Of a stretch of 64,000 nucleotides of DNA, positions 1 to 12,798 are shown one piece after another. Numbering within the stretch: the first letter of the stretch is position 1; the number at the start of each line of letters is the position of its first letter. Both the position numbers and the translations under genes were made by a program. The notes below the pieces were generated by a model. The model was not told the origin of the DNA. It did not search any database and saw nothing but the letters and a program-made list of their open reading frames with translations. Source of the stretch: Citrus sinensis. Taxonomy: Eukaryota > Streptophyta > Magnoliopsida > Sapindales > Rutaceae. The stretch lies in contig NC_068558.1 of NCBI RefSeq assembly GCF_022201045.2, positions 7,159,501 to 7,223,500 of the forward strand, given 5' to 3'.

Positions 1-2
1 AC

Positions 3-161
3 CTACCTAAAAATCTTGTTATATGCGGTAACCTGCAACATGTGCATCTACATGTTTGCAGCTGTTCTGAAGTGCAGATATCTCTCAAACAAGCATCCTG
101 CTGGCCAAATGTTTCAGTGAGCATCAAGATTGCTGAAAGAATTCGATCAAATGGAAACTGA
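3..161 (+). CDS. 3' end of an LRR-like protein gene (partial)
   Basis: An open frame enters from the left edge and runs 52 codons to a TGA at 159-161. The residues show leucine-rich-repeat spacing (NLQHVHLHVCSCSEV, then a hydrophobic VSVSIKI stretch), as in the last repeats of plant F-box/LRR proteins. No family can be fixed from so short a tail and the 5' part lies outside the window. Codons and amino-acid order look natural, and the alternative frames give no better protein. What follows is probably 3' UTR. The call as a real terminal exon is an inference from the LRR-like pattern. Confidence 0.45.
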   Translation, partial: LPKNLVICGNLQHVHLHVCSCSEVQISLKQASCWPNVSVSIKIAERIRSNGN

Positions 162-2832
162 AAATGTTCATCTACTGAAAGGTTTTGCTGGCATGATACA
201 ACATGAAAATTTACAGGGTAATTTTGTCATTCTGCGCCTGGTAGAGTGCCAACTTGAAAAACCATTTTTTCCAAGAACTGCTGTAGGAGTTGACTTTACA
301 TTAATCAGATCTCTATCTCTGGTCTTGTTTCCATTTGGGTTTTGATTATTTTACTGGTTATATAATAATTGGTGGATCTCTCTTATCATCCTATGGGTAC
401 TTGAGGCACATTCATCGACGCTCCGTGCATGACAAGTGGTGCACATGTTTGCTGTTCCTTAATCCTTTTCTTCATCACATGTTCTTGCTTCCAAGTAATT
501 GATTTCACTCTCATTCAAGAGTTTGGTATTCTCTGTAGACACGTTTTAACAATGAACTCCAATATGCGAGAACCTTTTTTTATGGTTGTTCCAACAGTAG
601 CTAGCAGCTTGATTGGGATTGAAGATATGGCTCTTGAATGAAGGAGAGAATCACAAATATCGTACAAAGTCATATGCATTTGGATTTAGTTGAAGAAGAT
701 ATAATTGTTTTAAATACAAGGGCCTTGTACCACATCAGCAGATGAGTTGCTATTGCTCAAGTGGAGACAATTTTTTTGGGAAAAGTTTGAAATTTGATGA
801 GAGCGTAATGGAGGGTGATAACGCAAAATGATATCATTTTGAAATGTTATGATGAATGGCTAAAAAAAAGTCATTTTCCAGGAAATCTTTAGAATGCAAG
901 CCAGGACCGACCAATTGGAATTTTACCTCATGCCTTGCAGAACAAAATAATCTTTTAATATAAAATAAATGTTGTGGGGTTTAGGCTTACGGTTGTTAAG
1001 GAAAGACAAAATTTTAGACAAGGGCTTAGAGATTGAGCTATAGGGCAAGCTAGAAGATGAGGCAGTTTTATAAGGCCTTACGAGAACAAGATTAACAAAA
1101 GTCGTGACAGCAAGACTGTGGCCGCTACTTTACAACTTATGATTAATGGTTAGAGTTTTAATTTTTACACAGACTTTTATAACAAGCTTTTGCGTAATCT
1201 TGGAAGCTATATATAATTTTTTTATCTAATGAAGCGACAGACTTTTTTTTCTTCTATCTTGTGATTCTAAAGAGCTCATCGTTGTTGTTGTTTTTTTTTT
1301 TTTTTTACTCTCCAAATCTGCGCTCATAGGCTTGATTTATGAACATTAAAAAGGGTGGCTGTAACATTCTTTTATGTCTCCCATTTAGGTTCTTGTGGGG
1401 GCTTGAAATTAATTATGTATGAAGAAGATGTGGACCACACTAGATTTTATTATGATTTTGTCCATATCATAGGTAAAAGCAGTTGAGTTTGGGACCCTAA
1501 AGAATTGATCGAATGATTTTTAAATAATATTTTTTTGGCTAATCACCCATGTTTGATTTTGGAGAATTTAAGAAATCAAAAAACTAATTCATGTTTTTTT
1601 TTTCAATCCCTCTACTTTTTAAATAGAATAATTACTAGATATAAGGAAAAAAAAAAGATTGACTAGTGGTAAGGAGTGCTAATTCTAAAATTTAGATTCC
1701 GAGTTCGAGTTTTAATGAGTATTTAATGTGTTTTTGAATTTGATCATACGCCCTCCCTTGACATCCTTTAAAATCTTTCTTGGAATAAGAATTTCGATAT
1801 CTTAACATTTAATAAACTAATACTTTAATTAAATAAAATATTGGCATGTTAGTTCTCAGAATCAACATATTAAATTATAATTTGATTAATAATATTAGTT
1901 TAATTAATAAAAAAACATTTTAATACAAATTTTTATCAATTTACGGAGATTACACCATATTCAATCGAAAGCACGGTACCGAAGTGCAGAAACCTATGTT
2001 CGAGGCATGGGCCAATCACTAGGCATGCCCTAGTGCTTAAATTTGGCCTTTTCCCAAGGACCAGTCAACAATGGCCAAACTTTACAATTCTTAAAAGGCA
2101 TCATTGCCACGAGCCTTTCTTCCCTATGTGAATCCAAAGTCGTGCATTTCTTCTTTTTGATTACAGGAAAGGTACAGAAAAATTATTTTACAAGAGTTTG
2201 TTGACCATTTCAAAGAATTATACGAGTTTGAAAGGAGAATCGAGACTTTCACACAGCCTGACTCTTCAGAGTCAATGCTCGGATCATTTCAAGATTTTTA
2301 AGCATATCTTTTCAATGTCAACATCTAGGAATACAAACAGTTGTTTTCCTGCATGTCACAAACATAATTATTCTTATGGTTGAGTAGATAAAATAATGAA
2401 ATGATGCCCTGAATAAGAAGGATTTTGTAGATTGGGCATCTGATGTTCACAACACTTGCCTCCTCCAGAACTCAATAGATTTCCCGGATATGTTCAAATT
2501 TTGGGCAGCTGAGATGATTTCTTTGTTTACCATTCTTAATATCCGGTGTATGAAAAACCAGCCTGAGATATCACGACTCGTGTATATTTATACACATGGA
2601 ATTATTCTATTGGCCAATTGTACACACACCAACCAAAGGTATCAAAGACTCTAGATGATAACTTGTGTTCTAACAAGCAAGCAGGAATTAAGAGAATATA
2701 CCAAGCTCAGGAGACAGAAGTTAATTGACAAAAACCACAAAAATGTCTGCGAAAGTTGTTTTATTAGCCCACTATATAGTATGAGTGCCAATAAGTATGA
2801 CAGGCAGAGAGGGCTATTTCTACATGCTCACG
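162..2832. other. Intergenic: 3' flank and AT-rich spacer
   Basis: No supported gene. The first several hundred bases are likely the 3' UTR of the partial gene; AATAAT and AATAAA-like signals occur around 945-970. A T-rich run lies near 1280-1305. A SINE-like unit is listed separately at about 1655-1830. The remainder up to the F-box gene's stop probably includes that gene's 3' UTR, which is on the minus strand. Confidence 0.5.
1655..1830 (+). repeat. tRNA-derived SINE-like unit
   Basis: An A-box-like segment (TGACTAGTGGTAAGG, near 1660-1676) is followed about 35 bases later by a B-box-like segment (GAGTTCGAGTTTT, about 1701-1713), the spacing of a pol III promoter. The sequence between and after does not fold as a tRNA. 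An A-rich run lies just upstream. The right end is uncertain and no target duplication was identified. Confidence 0.4.
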
Positions 2833-3896
2833 TTAAAACGCAAGAGACCTTATTTCGTCATCTCGCCAAAGTCCTTTGTCATACTCGTACCACCCGAAAA
2901 TGTTGTCATCATCATACTCGAACTGACAGATACTGCAGGATTGCACTTGGCAAGTGAAAAACTCCCTAAGCCGGGAGGCTTTCCCCAGGATGAAGTTATC
3001 AAGTTGCTCGATTGCCAGAAGAGGACCTGGAAATTGAGGGATCTGTCCTAGCAAGCAATGAGAAATGTTCAATGCCTCCAGACTACCCATGAGTGTCAAA
3101 ATAAGGTTCAAAGCATTTTTATCTACAATTGAGGATCGTAGACTCAAGACCTTAAGCTCCGGGATAGACATAAATAAGGACATTGCGAAGTCAAGGTCGA
3201 AAGAGAACATAACTTTCAGCATAGAGAAGTTCTTGCAATTGGCACCTATCACCTGGATTATGCTGGAGGCATTAGAGATGAATGGAACAGTCAGAGATTC
3301 GAGCCCTTTCCACCACTGGATAGCAGAACGGAATCCATCCACTGTTATTTCATTACAAGGTGGTAAAGCAAGATGCTTAACCATGGGAAACCTGCAGAAT
3401 ATCAAGTATCAACATTATTTCCTGATTCAGCTGAACTTGATGCTTTTTCGTACTTTCACTTTTAAAGGAATTTACTTTTAATTTAAAAAAATCAATTTTA
3501 GTAAATTTTCAAGTAAAGAAACAGGAGAGACCTAGTAGCTGCATAAACCAAGTGCTCATCTTTTAGGTAGATGGAGTAATTGAAAATCAACCGTTTCACT
3601 GTCTTGCAACTGAGAATAGAAGCATTATTCAAGATATGCATGGCATTCAACCAACTAGAATGGCCGTCTGACAAACCATTAGAGTTTGAGGGAAGAATAT
3701 CAAAGGCATTGCACAGCAGTACATTTAAGTCCAGTGTCTCCCAAAGAACTGGATCGCGGCTTGCTGCTCGCCATGAGCTGCAAACCTTGGAAACTGCAAA
3801 GATCAAATCTGTAACCCTAAGTGCCATAAAAATTTTCACAAGGATGTCATAATGCATGTTTTGCCAATTTCGAGAATTTGAACCCTGACTGGTCAT
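2833..3896 (-). CDS. F-box/LRR-repeat protein
   Basis: Two exons on the minus strand, 3896..3532 and 3391..2833, give 307 residues. The intron runs from GTCTCT at 3531 to CTGCAG ending at 3392, and the split Arg codon (AG|G) restores the frame. Residues about 10-57 form an F-box (NWQNMHYDILVKIF ... CSSWRAASRDPVLWETLDL). The rest has irregular leucine-rich repeats (VKHLALPPCNEIT, LKVLSLRSSIV, LEALNISHC). The tail has a Cys pair, an acidic patch and the motif GWYEYDKGLWRDDE. By family knowledge this is a substrate receptor of an SCF ubiquitin ligase, binding SKP1/ASK through the F-box. It resembles the Arabidopsis At3g48880 type from memory. The start is the ATG at 3896, after a GA-rich leader; a likely splice acceptor (TTTATAG) sits just upstream, suggesting a 5' UTR intron. 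The target is unknown. Confidence 0.85.
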
Positions 3897-6800
3897 TCCT
3901 CCTCCTCCAGAAAATCTTCCTATAAATATGCAGAAAAGGAAACATTGTAATCAGAAAATCAATGAAGATTAGTTGTCATAAAAAGGACGTCTTCTTTTGC
4001 TATGGAATAAAAGCTAAGAAAGAAATTGTGATAGGTTATAGGCAGTAACCCTGTCGAACTGCAAATGTCTACTAACAGTTCCTTACAAACCCATTAAATC
4101 TGATCTTTCAAACCTGTTCGAACTCTTTCAAATTGATCCATTTGTACATATTTGAATGATAAAGTTGTAAAAGCAAAAGGAAATAGCCCTTCATACCCAA
4201 TGATTCTTTGATTTTAGAATATTAACATGTGGATTTGTTATTGCATGCATATGCAAGACACATGGCAAGAATACTGAAGAAAAGGTTCTTGAGAAACCTA
4301 ACACAACTCTGTAAGCTATTAAATTCTTATGCAGGAAGATTTTTCAGTAACTAATGGTACCGAGCTTCATTGATCAAAACAGGCATAACTAGTTCAAACA
4401 ACAATAAATTTGTTGGAAAAAGACTTTTATAGTCTAATACTTCTATGACACTAATTAAAATGCGATTTCATAAAATCTTAAATTTCTGTAAGAATTTTTA
4501 GTCTATATTGTCATTTATAAAGCTTATCTTCCCACATCATTAGATCAGTTGCGAAGATTTTGATCTAAAGGGGAACTCAGAGAAAAGACTGAAACAGTAA
4601 GAAAAAGATCTCAAGTTCTAAGATGATAAGCTTCAAAGCTAGAGCAACATGGACGTCTGCAATGTACATCATGACATTAATAATTTAATCATAAGTGAAG
4701 ATTATGGCAAACACAGCTCATGCCTGTCCAGCCCTGCGCTATTGTATGATTCTGTCTTAAAAAAATTATTTAACAATCTTTCTTCTCTAAGATAAGAAAA
4801 GTTACAGGGAAGAAAACCATGACTGTTACAGCAGCAACCATTACATGGCAAAGCATCATATACAGAAATAAAGATCCACGGGATTGTGAAACTTTCAGAA
4901 AGTTTATCACCCTAACGAACAAAAGATTTACACTCGAGAAAATAAATTTATTAAAGAGAGACATGGAAGAAAAAAGTGGTGAATATTCCTTTAAACAACA
5001 GCGCATAATGTTTAATATCCAAATAAATGGTATTTGCCATTTAAAAATAAAAGCATATGCAAAATGCTTAGGGAAACATTTCATTCGCTGTTAAAATTAC
5101 AACGTGGACATAGCACATGAGGACTTCTTCAAGACCTAAACCCCTGATAATCCAAAGAACATTGTGTTCCAGAAATCCTTCATTTTAAGTTTCCTGTTCT
5201 TTCTTTCTTTTATGGCTGATAAATCTGAAGGAAATTTTATAACAATATTCATTTTTCCATATAAACTACTCTAATTTATTACAACATGTGAACTTGCATA
5301 AGGCAACTCAGACTACCAATAATTTATGAAGTGCTGTCCTACTTCGGATAATAATTGCCACGTACATTAAAATGTCTGACATTGAACAGCACACATTAAA
5401 CTATCTCGAAGATTCAACTAACCATATAACCTTGAGATCGCACCATAATTATACATTAAGACTTTGAGAAAGCTCAATTTACATTCTAGAAGAGTTGAAT
5501 ATGCGTGCAATTATAAGTTTAACTATATCAAGAACATTTTCTTTCTCCGAAAAAGAAAATAATAAAAGAGAGTGAAAACAACTCATGCCATGGTGACACG
5601 TGAAGCTTGTGAGAAGATCCTGACAACCAAAAATATGGGAACTGTTTCCTACTTCTCATCAGAGGAACCTCATTTTCCACATAGGATCTTTATTAAGCTG
5701 GAACCTTTTGGAGGACAATAAACTAATTATGTGAGGCTCAAGCATAAACTCGCTTCAGGTAACATGCAAATATCATATCTTTTTCTTTTCTTTATTATTC
5801 TACATTGCTTTTTGTTATTTCCTCTGATCCTGTTTCTATTTTATTTTACTTAAAACTTATTATCCTTTTCATGAAAATTTGATTAGTGTAAAATATAGAA
5901 ATTACACTCAAACTGATATAAACGAGTAGGAAGACCTAGATCCTAAGTATTCTAGTAAACTAAAATTGAAGGGAAGTCACCGAAAAGACTCCATCTTACC
6001 TCATCAAATATCTTACCCTTAGGGTCTCTAGAGCTTGAAATTTTTAGTTAGACTATGGAATTATATTTTTTACAAAAAAAAAATAAAAAATTGATCTATG
6101 TTTTCAGCAGCATGTACCCACCTACCCCCCCCCCCTTCCCCTCTCCTCCCATCAAACAAAAACATGGAAACACTCATGCATTAAGAAATTAAATCAAGCA
6201 GAGAATAGTATCAGGTGAGGAGTGAACTTACCTTCTGTCAATCTATGTTAAGACTGTTTTCTAGCTTTTGAACAATCTCAATGAAATAAGAAAAGTCCAT
6301 TCATATACAGGGAATCTGAGATAACTGATGACATTAGTAATGCTGTGAGTAAGATAAACATAGAAGAGTCCAGAAATTGAAAACCAGCATTGTAATGCAT
6401 GAGTTAGAAAAATCTTACTACAGGAAAACCAGCTTGCATGCTTGATTGACGTGGCACACTGTCATTACCAATTGCTTAAATGTATGATGTCATCCAGCTA
6501 ATTCCTTCCATAATTACAATATGACCAACATCAAAATTGACCATCCTTTAAGTACTCCTTATTAGCATTGCCCCCTTTTTTAGCATAAATGAGTGCATTA
6601 AATGTTTACTGTTTTGAGGGTTTAACTACACATTAGCACTTCTAGGACTTCATGAATGTAATTATAGCTAGGTTAAGACTTAACCATTGTTGTGTATTCA
6701 CAAAGCACACAGCAATGAAGAAAAATTGATGTGCAAATCTCCATTAATATCCAGGGATAGTAGCCAATTTAATGTGATTTCCTTACATGGTTATTCTTAC

Positions 6801-9012
6801 TCACTCTTTTGTTGCTTTACTAACTAGGTTCAAGACATGGAGATGTTCAGAAAAAGTTAATTTGAGTCAGAGATAAATCATTGCATCTCATGCCAAAAAA
6901 AAGTCAATTAGAAGTAGTTAGCCAAGGAAGTCAACAGCACAACACAAGTAAGAAAACGGAAATAAAACAATTTTCATCCGGTGAGCAAATTCAGAATCAG
7001 CCCATAAAAATAAATAAAGAAACTCACGCTACAGATGTAAAAAGGATCCATCAAGAGGTAAACCAATCAGTTATTTGAACCAAGTTACATCCTCTGTTAT
7101 TGCATTTACAACACCGAAAACACTCACTATTTACTTGTATTGAAAATACTCGACTCTGTAAAATTCCATATACAAAAGTAGATAATATATTGAATTCTAC
7201 AAGTTGCCCCCGGGAAATGGCAAACATCTGTCTTTAAGTGTTAATAAATTCATTAATATCCTATTTCAAGAAACAAAATTTACAGAGTATAAAACCGCAA
7301 GTACTCCATTTATCTGCTTTGGTTCTGCACAAACAATATCAATTGGAAACCGAATACTTGGCATGCTCATACAAGTGGGGGAAAAGTTGAAAACCACGGT
7401 ATTCTTTCACTAGTGAAAGACTCCATTTGTTATTGGTGTCTAGCTTTTAGAGCTGTAGCCATATTCGTCTCGAAGTAAAGGCGAGAATATCCCACGGTTG
7501 TTTAACAAAATACTTACATTACGTTTAAATTTTTTTTCCAAAATTATTACTTAAAAAGTCATAATCTTATCAAACATGATCAACAATATACCAGTTAGAG
7601 TCTGCACAAGATAGAAACCAAACGTAAGCAGACTTACATGTTGTCGACTGAGCATGAACCAGTCTTTGCGGAACAAATTTGTTTCTTTAAAATCTTCGCA
7701 TCCCTCTGCTCTGAGCAAAGAATTGGGATTGTTGATATGGTGGGAAATGAAGAAGAGGAAACAATTTTTTTTTTTTTTCCGCAGGGGCTTTGCCTGGCAA
7801 AGAGTGAGAATAATTTGCTTAAACAGACAGGAAGGTTTCATTTTTGTTTCTTTTCTTGTCGTTCTCAAATTCAAAGATATTATAAATGACGGCGGAATAG
7901 GGTTGCCGGAAAACATGTGCAAAGAAGAAAATGACTTGTGAAGCCCAAACTCGATGCATTGAGCTTCAACATTGCAGTGTGATTCTCTCGACATTCAAGA
8001 GAAAATTCAAAGCTTTCAAGTGCTTCCAAATTGACGAGACTCTTAAAAATTCAACACTTCATTCACAATTTAGAAGTTCAAATTGGATTCGATTTTGGAG
8101 GATGCTCGGAGAGGATTACGTGGAACCGAAACTCGGTTCGGTTTAGAGTTTAAATACCGTTGGGTTCGGTTTTTCATATTCGCTCCCGGGTTCGTTACAA
8201 CTTTCGATGATGCCTAAATTTCAGACATTGATGATATGAATATATGATGATACCTACGGCGCAGCTACGGTGCAACTGTAGTATCGTGCTACAGTTATCT
8301 TTAACTGTTGAATTCATTTAAATAGATGAAGTTTATTAAAATTTAATAATTGGGTACAACTGTAGCATATGATACCACAATTGCACCACAATTTTTTTCT
8401 AATGTATATCCATAATACCATATTTTAAATGCATAATAATATTATGTTAGCAATAGCACTTTCATTCAATTGTCCCTGCATATTACAAATCTAAATAGGG
8501 TGAGACACTAAAAGATTCCATTGAGACATTTGTCATTCTTACCTTTTAAGCTTAGACGATATTAAGCAAAAAATTAATTACAAAAGTCATACATGATTTA
8601 AGATTTAAAATTTTATTTGATATTTTTTGTTCAACGTCTGGTTCATAATCTTGCAATGTATACCAGTGGGATAGGGATCCATCAATATATAAAAGAATTA
8701 AAACCTCATGTCATTTGTCCAATTATTTCACATACACCGTTGAATTTCCACTGTAATTTAAAATATATATATACACAATCACTAAACTTTCCAAGTAAAA
8801 AAAGAAAAATTACTACCAACATTAGGATGTCAATCTCAATAATAACTTTCATTCTGATTGGGGTTGGGGGGGAAGAAAAAGAAATATAATTTAACATCTT
8901 GTCACTTTTACAAAAATTTCTTCTGAAGTACATTGGTCTACTCCATGATTCAATAACCCCCCAGGTAGCTCCGCAGCTAGCAACATCAATGAATAAAGCG
9001 CGTATATTTGGT
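3897..9012. other. Long gene-free stretch: probable 5' UTR intron and promoter of the F-box gene
   Basis: No convincing coding exon on either strand. A strong donor-like site (ACAT|GTAAGT on the minus strand, near 7635) and an acceptor-like TTTATAG near 3920 could bound a roughly 3.7-kb 5' UTR intron of the F-box gene. That would put its first non-coding exon at about 7636-8000; this is inference only. There is a cytosine run at about 6124-6133. A MITE-like unit lies at 8265-8392. The part next to 9013 should hold the helicase 3' UTR. Confidence 0.35.
8265..8392. mobile_element. MITE-like inverted-repeat unit
   Basis: The left arm begins GCTACGGTGCAACTGTAGTA and is mirrored, with several mismatches, by the right arm, whose reverse complement begins TTGTGGTGCAATTGTGGTAT. 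The arms are about 33 bases and enclose an AT-rich centre without coding potential. The size and structure suit a small non-autonomous DNA transposon. No clear target duplication was found, so the superfamily is not assigned. Confidence 0.45.
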
Positions 9013-12000
9013 CTATTTTCGAAGTCGGATACCGGGGATATCTTTCAATCCCATTTTCAATGCTGTCTTCCTGAAGAGAGGGGGAGATCTCTGCAAACCA
9101 ATGGATTGAGCAAATTTGTTTGCTAGCTCAACAAGCGTTGTCTTATCCCTCCCAATTTCCCTGATCGAGTTGTAATAACCAAGCCAAGCATGATAGGCTG
9201 CCTCTTTAACGTTGTTATCGATTTTAGCCATGTGGTTGTCCATCTGCAGATTTTAATTTATTCAAAGCATTATGAATAAGATATTGGATGGCACCAGTGC
9301 AAAAAATTGAACCAATGCATGTGACAATAAGTTAGACATGAACCTGAAGTTGAATTTCTGGATTTAGATGTGGCAACTGAAGTTTGTCAAGGGGCAGATC
9401 TTTTAAATCATCCAGGAAATATTCTTCCCATGGGGCAAGCAACAAGACACCTTCTCCTTCTTTGCCTTCTCGCCCTGTTCTTCCAAGACGATGGATGTAT
9501 TGCTCCCGATCAGGAGGAATACCCACCTACCAGTAGGCAGTTTTAGATTATTATTAGAGCATGCTTACGGCTTATGCACAGGCCAAAGGCTAATAAATCA
9601 ACATGCATGCAGAATAAAATTGACAGAATCATCTTGGGCTTTATGAGTACCTGAACAACTGAAGTAACATCTGGGTAATCCATTCCTCGTGCCGAAACAT
9701 CAGATGTGACAAGAATTAGCCGCTTTGACGCCCTGAATTCTTCAGAGATACGGTCTCGATATAATTGAGGCTTTCTAGAATACATCTCCCTCACATTCAT
9801 CTTCATTTCCCGCAGAAGCAAGTACAAGAGGGAGGTTACCATCCCAGTTGAACAGAAAACAATGACCTGAAGACAACTTCAAATTGGTAGGCCTTAAGCA
9901 AGTAAATAGAAAATGAACAAAATCCAGACGTTAATCAACTTACCTTGTAATCCGGAGTTCCCAAGATATGCTCCTTCAATAGATGGTGCAATATTTGAAA
10001 ATGCAACTCGTGAGGCGCAACAAGACAAGATTGCTTAATCTGCACTGACCAACACTCATTAAATTGTGTTGTTTTCCAAGTGTAATTCATCAATAATCAC
10101 AGAATCCTTTGTTAAGAAACCTTTTTCCGAATTCAAATTCCCTAAGAGGAGTTCATTAATCAATACATTGAAATGGTATAGACAAAGCAGATTATATAAA
10201 AAGCCTGAATTTTAATTGACAGCACTAGAACAAAAACATAAATATTGTACTTGCTCACCTTAACAGGAGTTTCCACCGAGCCCAGTCCAACTGTATCAAT
10301 ATATGTGTGTTCCCTTTTCAATACAAGCTGAGATATTCGACGAACCTGTGAAATCATACGTAATGTCAATCAAAATTTATTTATACAGGCAAGGAAAAGT
10401 ACAGATGTTGGGAAAAGGACAACTAACCTCCTTCGGCATTGTTGCAGAAAACAGCAAGGACTGCCTCCGACGGGGCAAGCAGTCAACAATATTTTCCACA
10501 TCCTTCCGGAATCCTAGGTCTAGTAAGTGGTCGGCTTCATCGAGTACAAGCATTTTCAATCCCATCAGGCGCACAGATAATCCGGACTTATTCTCAATAT
10601 GATCCAGCAACCTGCCAGGGGTTGCAACTAGTATCTGCAAAGTTTTAATTAACAAACAAGCAATCATTATCTTCATAGCATATTTTGTTTCTCTTTCACA
10701 TTCTGCTGATGTATATTTGCACAGTACAGTCAAACATGCAGCCAAACCTGGCATGGATCTGATTCTAGGCGTCTTTGATCAACTTTAAAACGTGTACCTC
10801 CAACTAGAGTTAGCACGCCTATGCCATCGTGATTCTTCAGCAGAGCAATAGCTTCTGCTGCTATCTGACTCGCTAGCTCTCTTGTGGGACAGAGAATAAG
10901 AACATATATAGGTGGCACCAGTTGAGTGGTACTGCTACTAGTGGCCTTCAAAACTGCTTCAATTGCAGGAAGCTGTTTGTGTTTAGCAGCAACACAGGCA
11001 AAAAGAATATAAAGTACTATTTAATTCACAAGAGCACAGGGGGATTTGTTGTATACCAAAAAAGCTATACTTTTTCCTGTGCCGGTTTTAGCTTTGACCA
11101 CAGCATCCTTTCCTGCTCCATAAAAGAATGAGAAAGAAATATTTAAGATGCATAGCAGCTTAAATCCAACACATTAGAACATCATGTTCAAAAGGGTTAC
11201 AAGAGTGCTTGTCTAATCAAACTTCAGAAAGGAGAATAATTGCTATTCCAGTGCTTCCACAGATAAAAGCTTGCTGACTTGATTCTACTCAAATAACAAG
11301 TAAACTTTAACATTGACAATAACTAGCACTAGTTTTAACTGTGACTGACAAATCGGGAAAATTCCAGTTTTCACATGCAACAGAGATCAAACATATAACA
11401 AAACCTCTAAAGCAGCAGTTAACATACCCTCAAGGCAAGCAGAAAGAGTAGCCTCCTGTACCCTGGTCATTTGAATGTAGCCAGCAGCTGTTAGTGCCTT
11501 GATAGTCAAAGGAGATATACCACATTCATCAAATCTGTAGAAACAAAGACCATTACCATCACCAATCAACACATCGAGATTCCACAATCATAATCAGTAC
11601 ATAAACCAGCAACCCAAATTTTCTTCCTACAGCCAAAAACTGCCAGATCAACTCCTTACCTTTTCTGACTAAGAATTGGTTCCTCTTCTCTCTTCTCCTT
11701 CTTTTCCCCATTTCCGTTCAACTTATTCTTACTAATTTCTTTTCTAATCAATTCCACCTGCTCCTCAAAATCATGCTCATCCTCAAGACTCTTTAATGGC
11801 ACTCTCTTTGTTATTTTCATATCATATTTGCCCAAAGATGCACTACTCCCCATCTTCTTCACGTCCCTCCAACCTTCCACTTTCTCATCAACATCCTCAG
11901 AGTCAATATCAGAATCATCATCACTTGAAGAACTCTCATTTCTCTTAAACCTCCTTTTGCCCACAAAACATTTCTTCTTCATAAACTCACTCATATTCTT

Positions 12001-12798
12001 CGAATCACCATTTTCACGATTATTCCCCAAATTACGGGCAAAAGGTTTTGCTTTATTTCCTGTGTCAAAACCAGCTTTATCTCTAGTGGAAGAACCGTCG
12101 TTTCTACAAAAATTCCTCTTATCTGTCCCTGAAAAATATGCTCTCCTGACAAAATCCATCACATTTCTTGACGGAATCACAGTTTCACCATCGTTACACT
12201 CTAAATTAGGCATAAAAATCAAACTTGCGCTCTTGCTTCTATCAGAAAACTTACTTTCACTTAGCACCGAATAGTTCCTAGTTTTCACATTACTACCACT
12301 GTTAAGATTTCCACTATTATTAACTGAATTACGCTTATCTGATATCAAGCCCCTCAAATCAATCGGTGCGCCAGCTAGTCTCGGCCGTTGATTCGCTTCT
12401 GCACCCGATCGAGGCCGTTGCTCCGATTTCACAGGCCCATCGTCCTCATTCCACAAATCCTCAGCTCCTTCTTTCATGAACCGATCAGCTAACGCCTTAA
12501 CATGCTCGTCGGGACTCATGGGTTTGTGCTGATTGGTTTCGGAATCCGGGTCGGCTTTATCAAATAATTTGGTCCGGATTTGGGAACGAACGCGGGCTTG
12601 GTAGAGCTGTTTCTCTTGCTCGAGGAGACGCTTTTCTTTCTCCTTGGCCTTTTTCTCGTGCATCCGCTTCCATTGCCACTTGTTTAGACCGCCGGGGAAT
12701 GTCCGTGGGCCGCCGCCCATGGGTCGGGCGAAGACCCGGTTGAACCAAAGAATGTTTGTTAAGGGTTTTGAACGTTGGAGGAGAACCGAAGAGGACAT
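9013..12798 (-). CDS. RH48: DEAD-box ATP-dependent RNA helicase (RH48/RH31 group)
   Basis: Ten exons: 12798..11660, 11534..11428, 11112..11057, 10972..10748, 10634..10428, 10345..10259, 10039..9944, 9866..9651, 9526..9344 and 9243..9013. They join without a frame break to 848 residues. The N-terminal 380 residues, all in exon 1, are basic, low in complexity and start with an Arg-rich, acid-poor segment that suggests an organelle-targeting peptide. The helicase core shows every expected motif: AKTGTGKS (423-430), PTRELA (463-468), TPGR (514-517), DEAD (541-544), SAT (572-574), TSDVSARGMDYPDV, and HRLGRTGR (723-730). These bind ATP and RNA and drive local RNA unwinding. From memory, Arabidopsis RH48 (At1g63250) is also next to TET10, which supports orthology; RH31/RH25/RH26 are the close alternatives. 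Each intron has GT..AG ends. The ATG at 12798 opens the frame. Confidence 0.92.

Noticed and set aside
6121..6136. Cytosine run as a structural signal
   Set aside because: Simple homopolymer; nothing around it suggests a function.
7551..7994. 147-codon open frame on the minus strand
   Set aside because: The product has a poly-Lys stretch and no domain pattern; it may overlap a 5' UTR exon of the F-box gene.
11828..12274. 148-codon open frame on the plus strand
   Set aside because: It is antisense to exon 1 of the helicase and encodes a Ser/Leu-rich low-complexity product.
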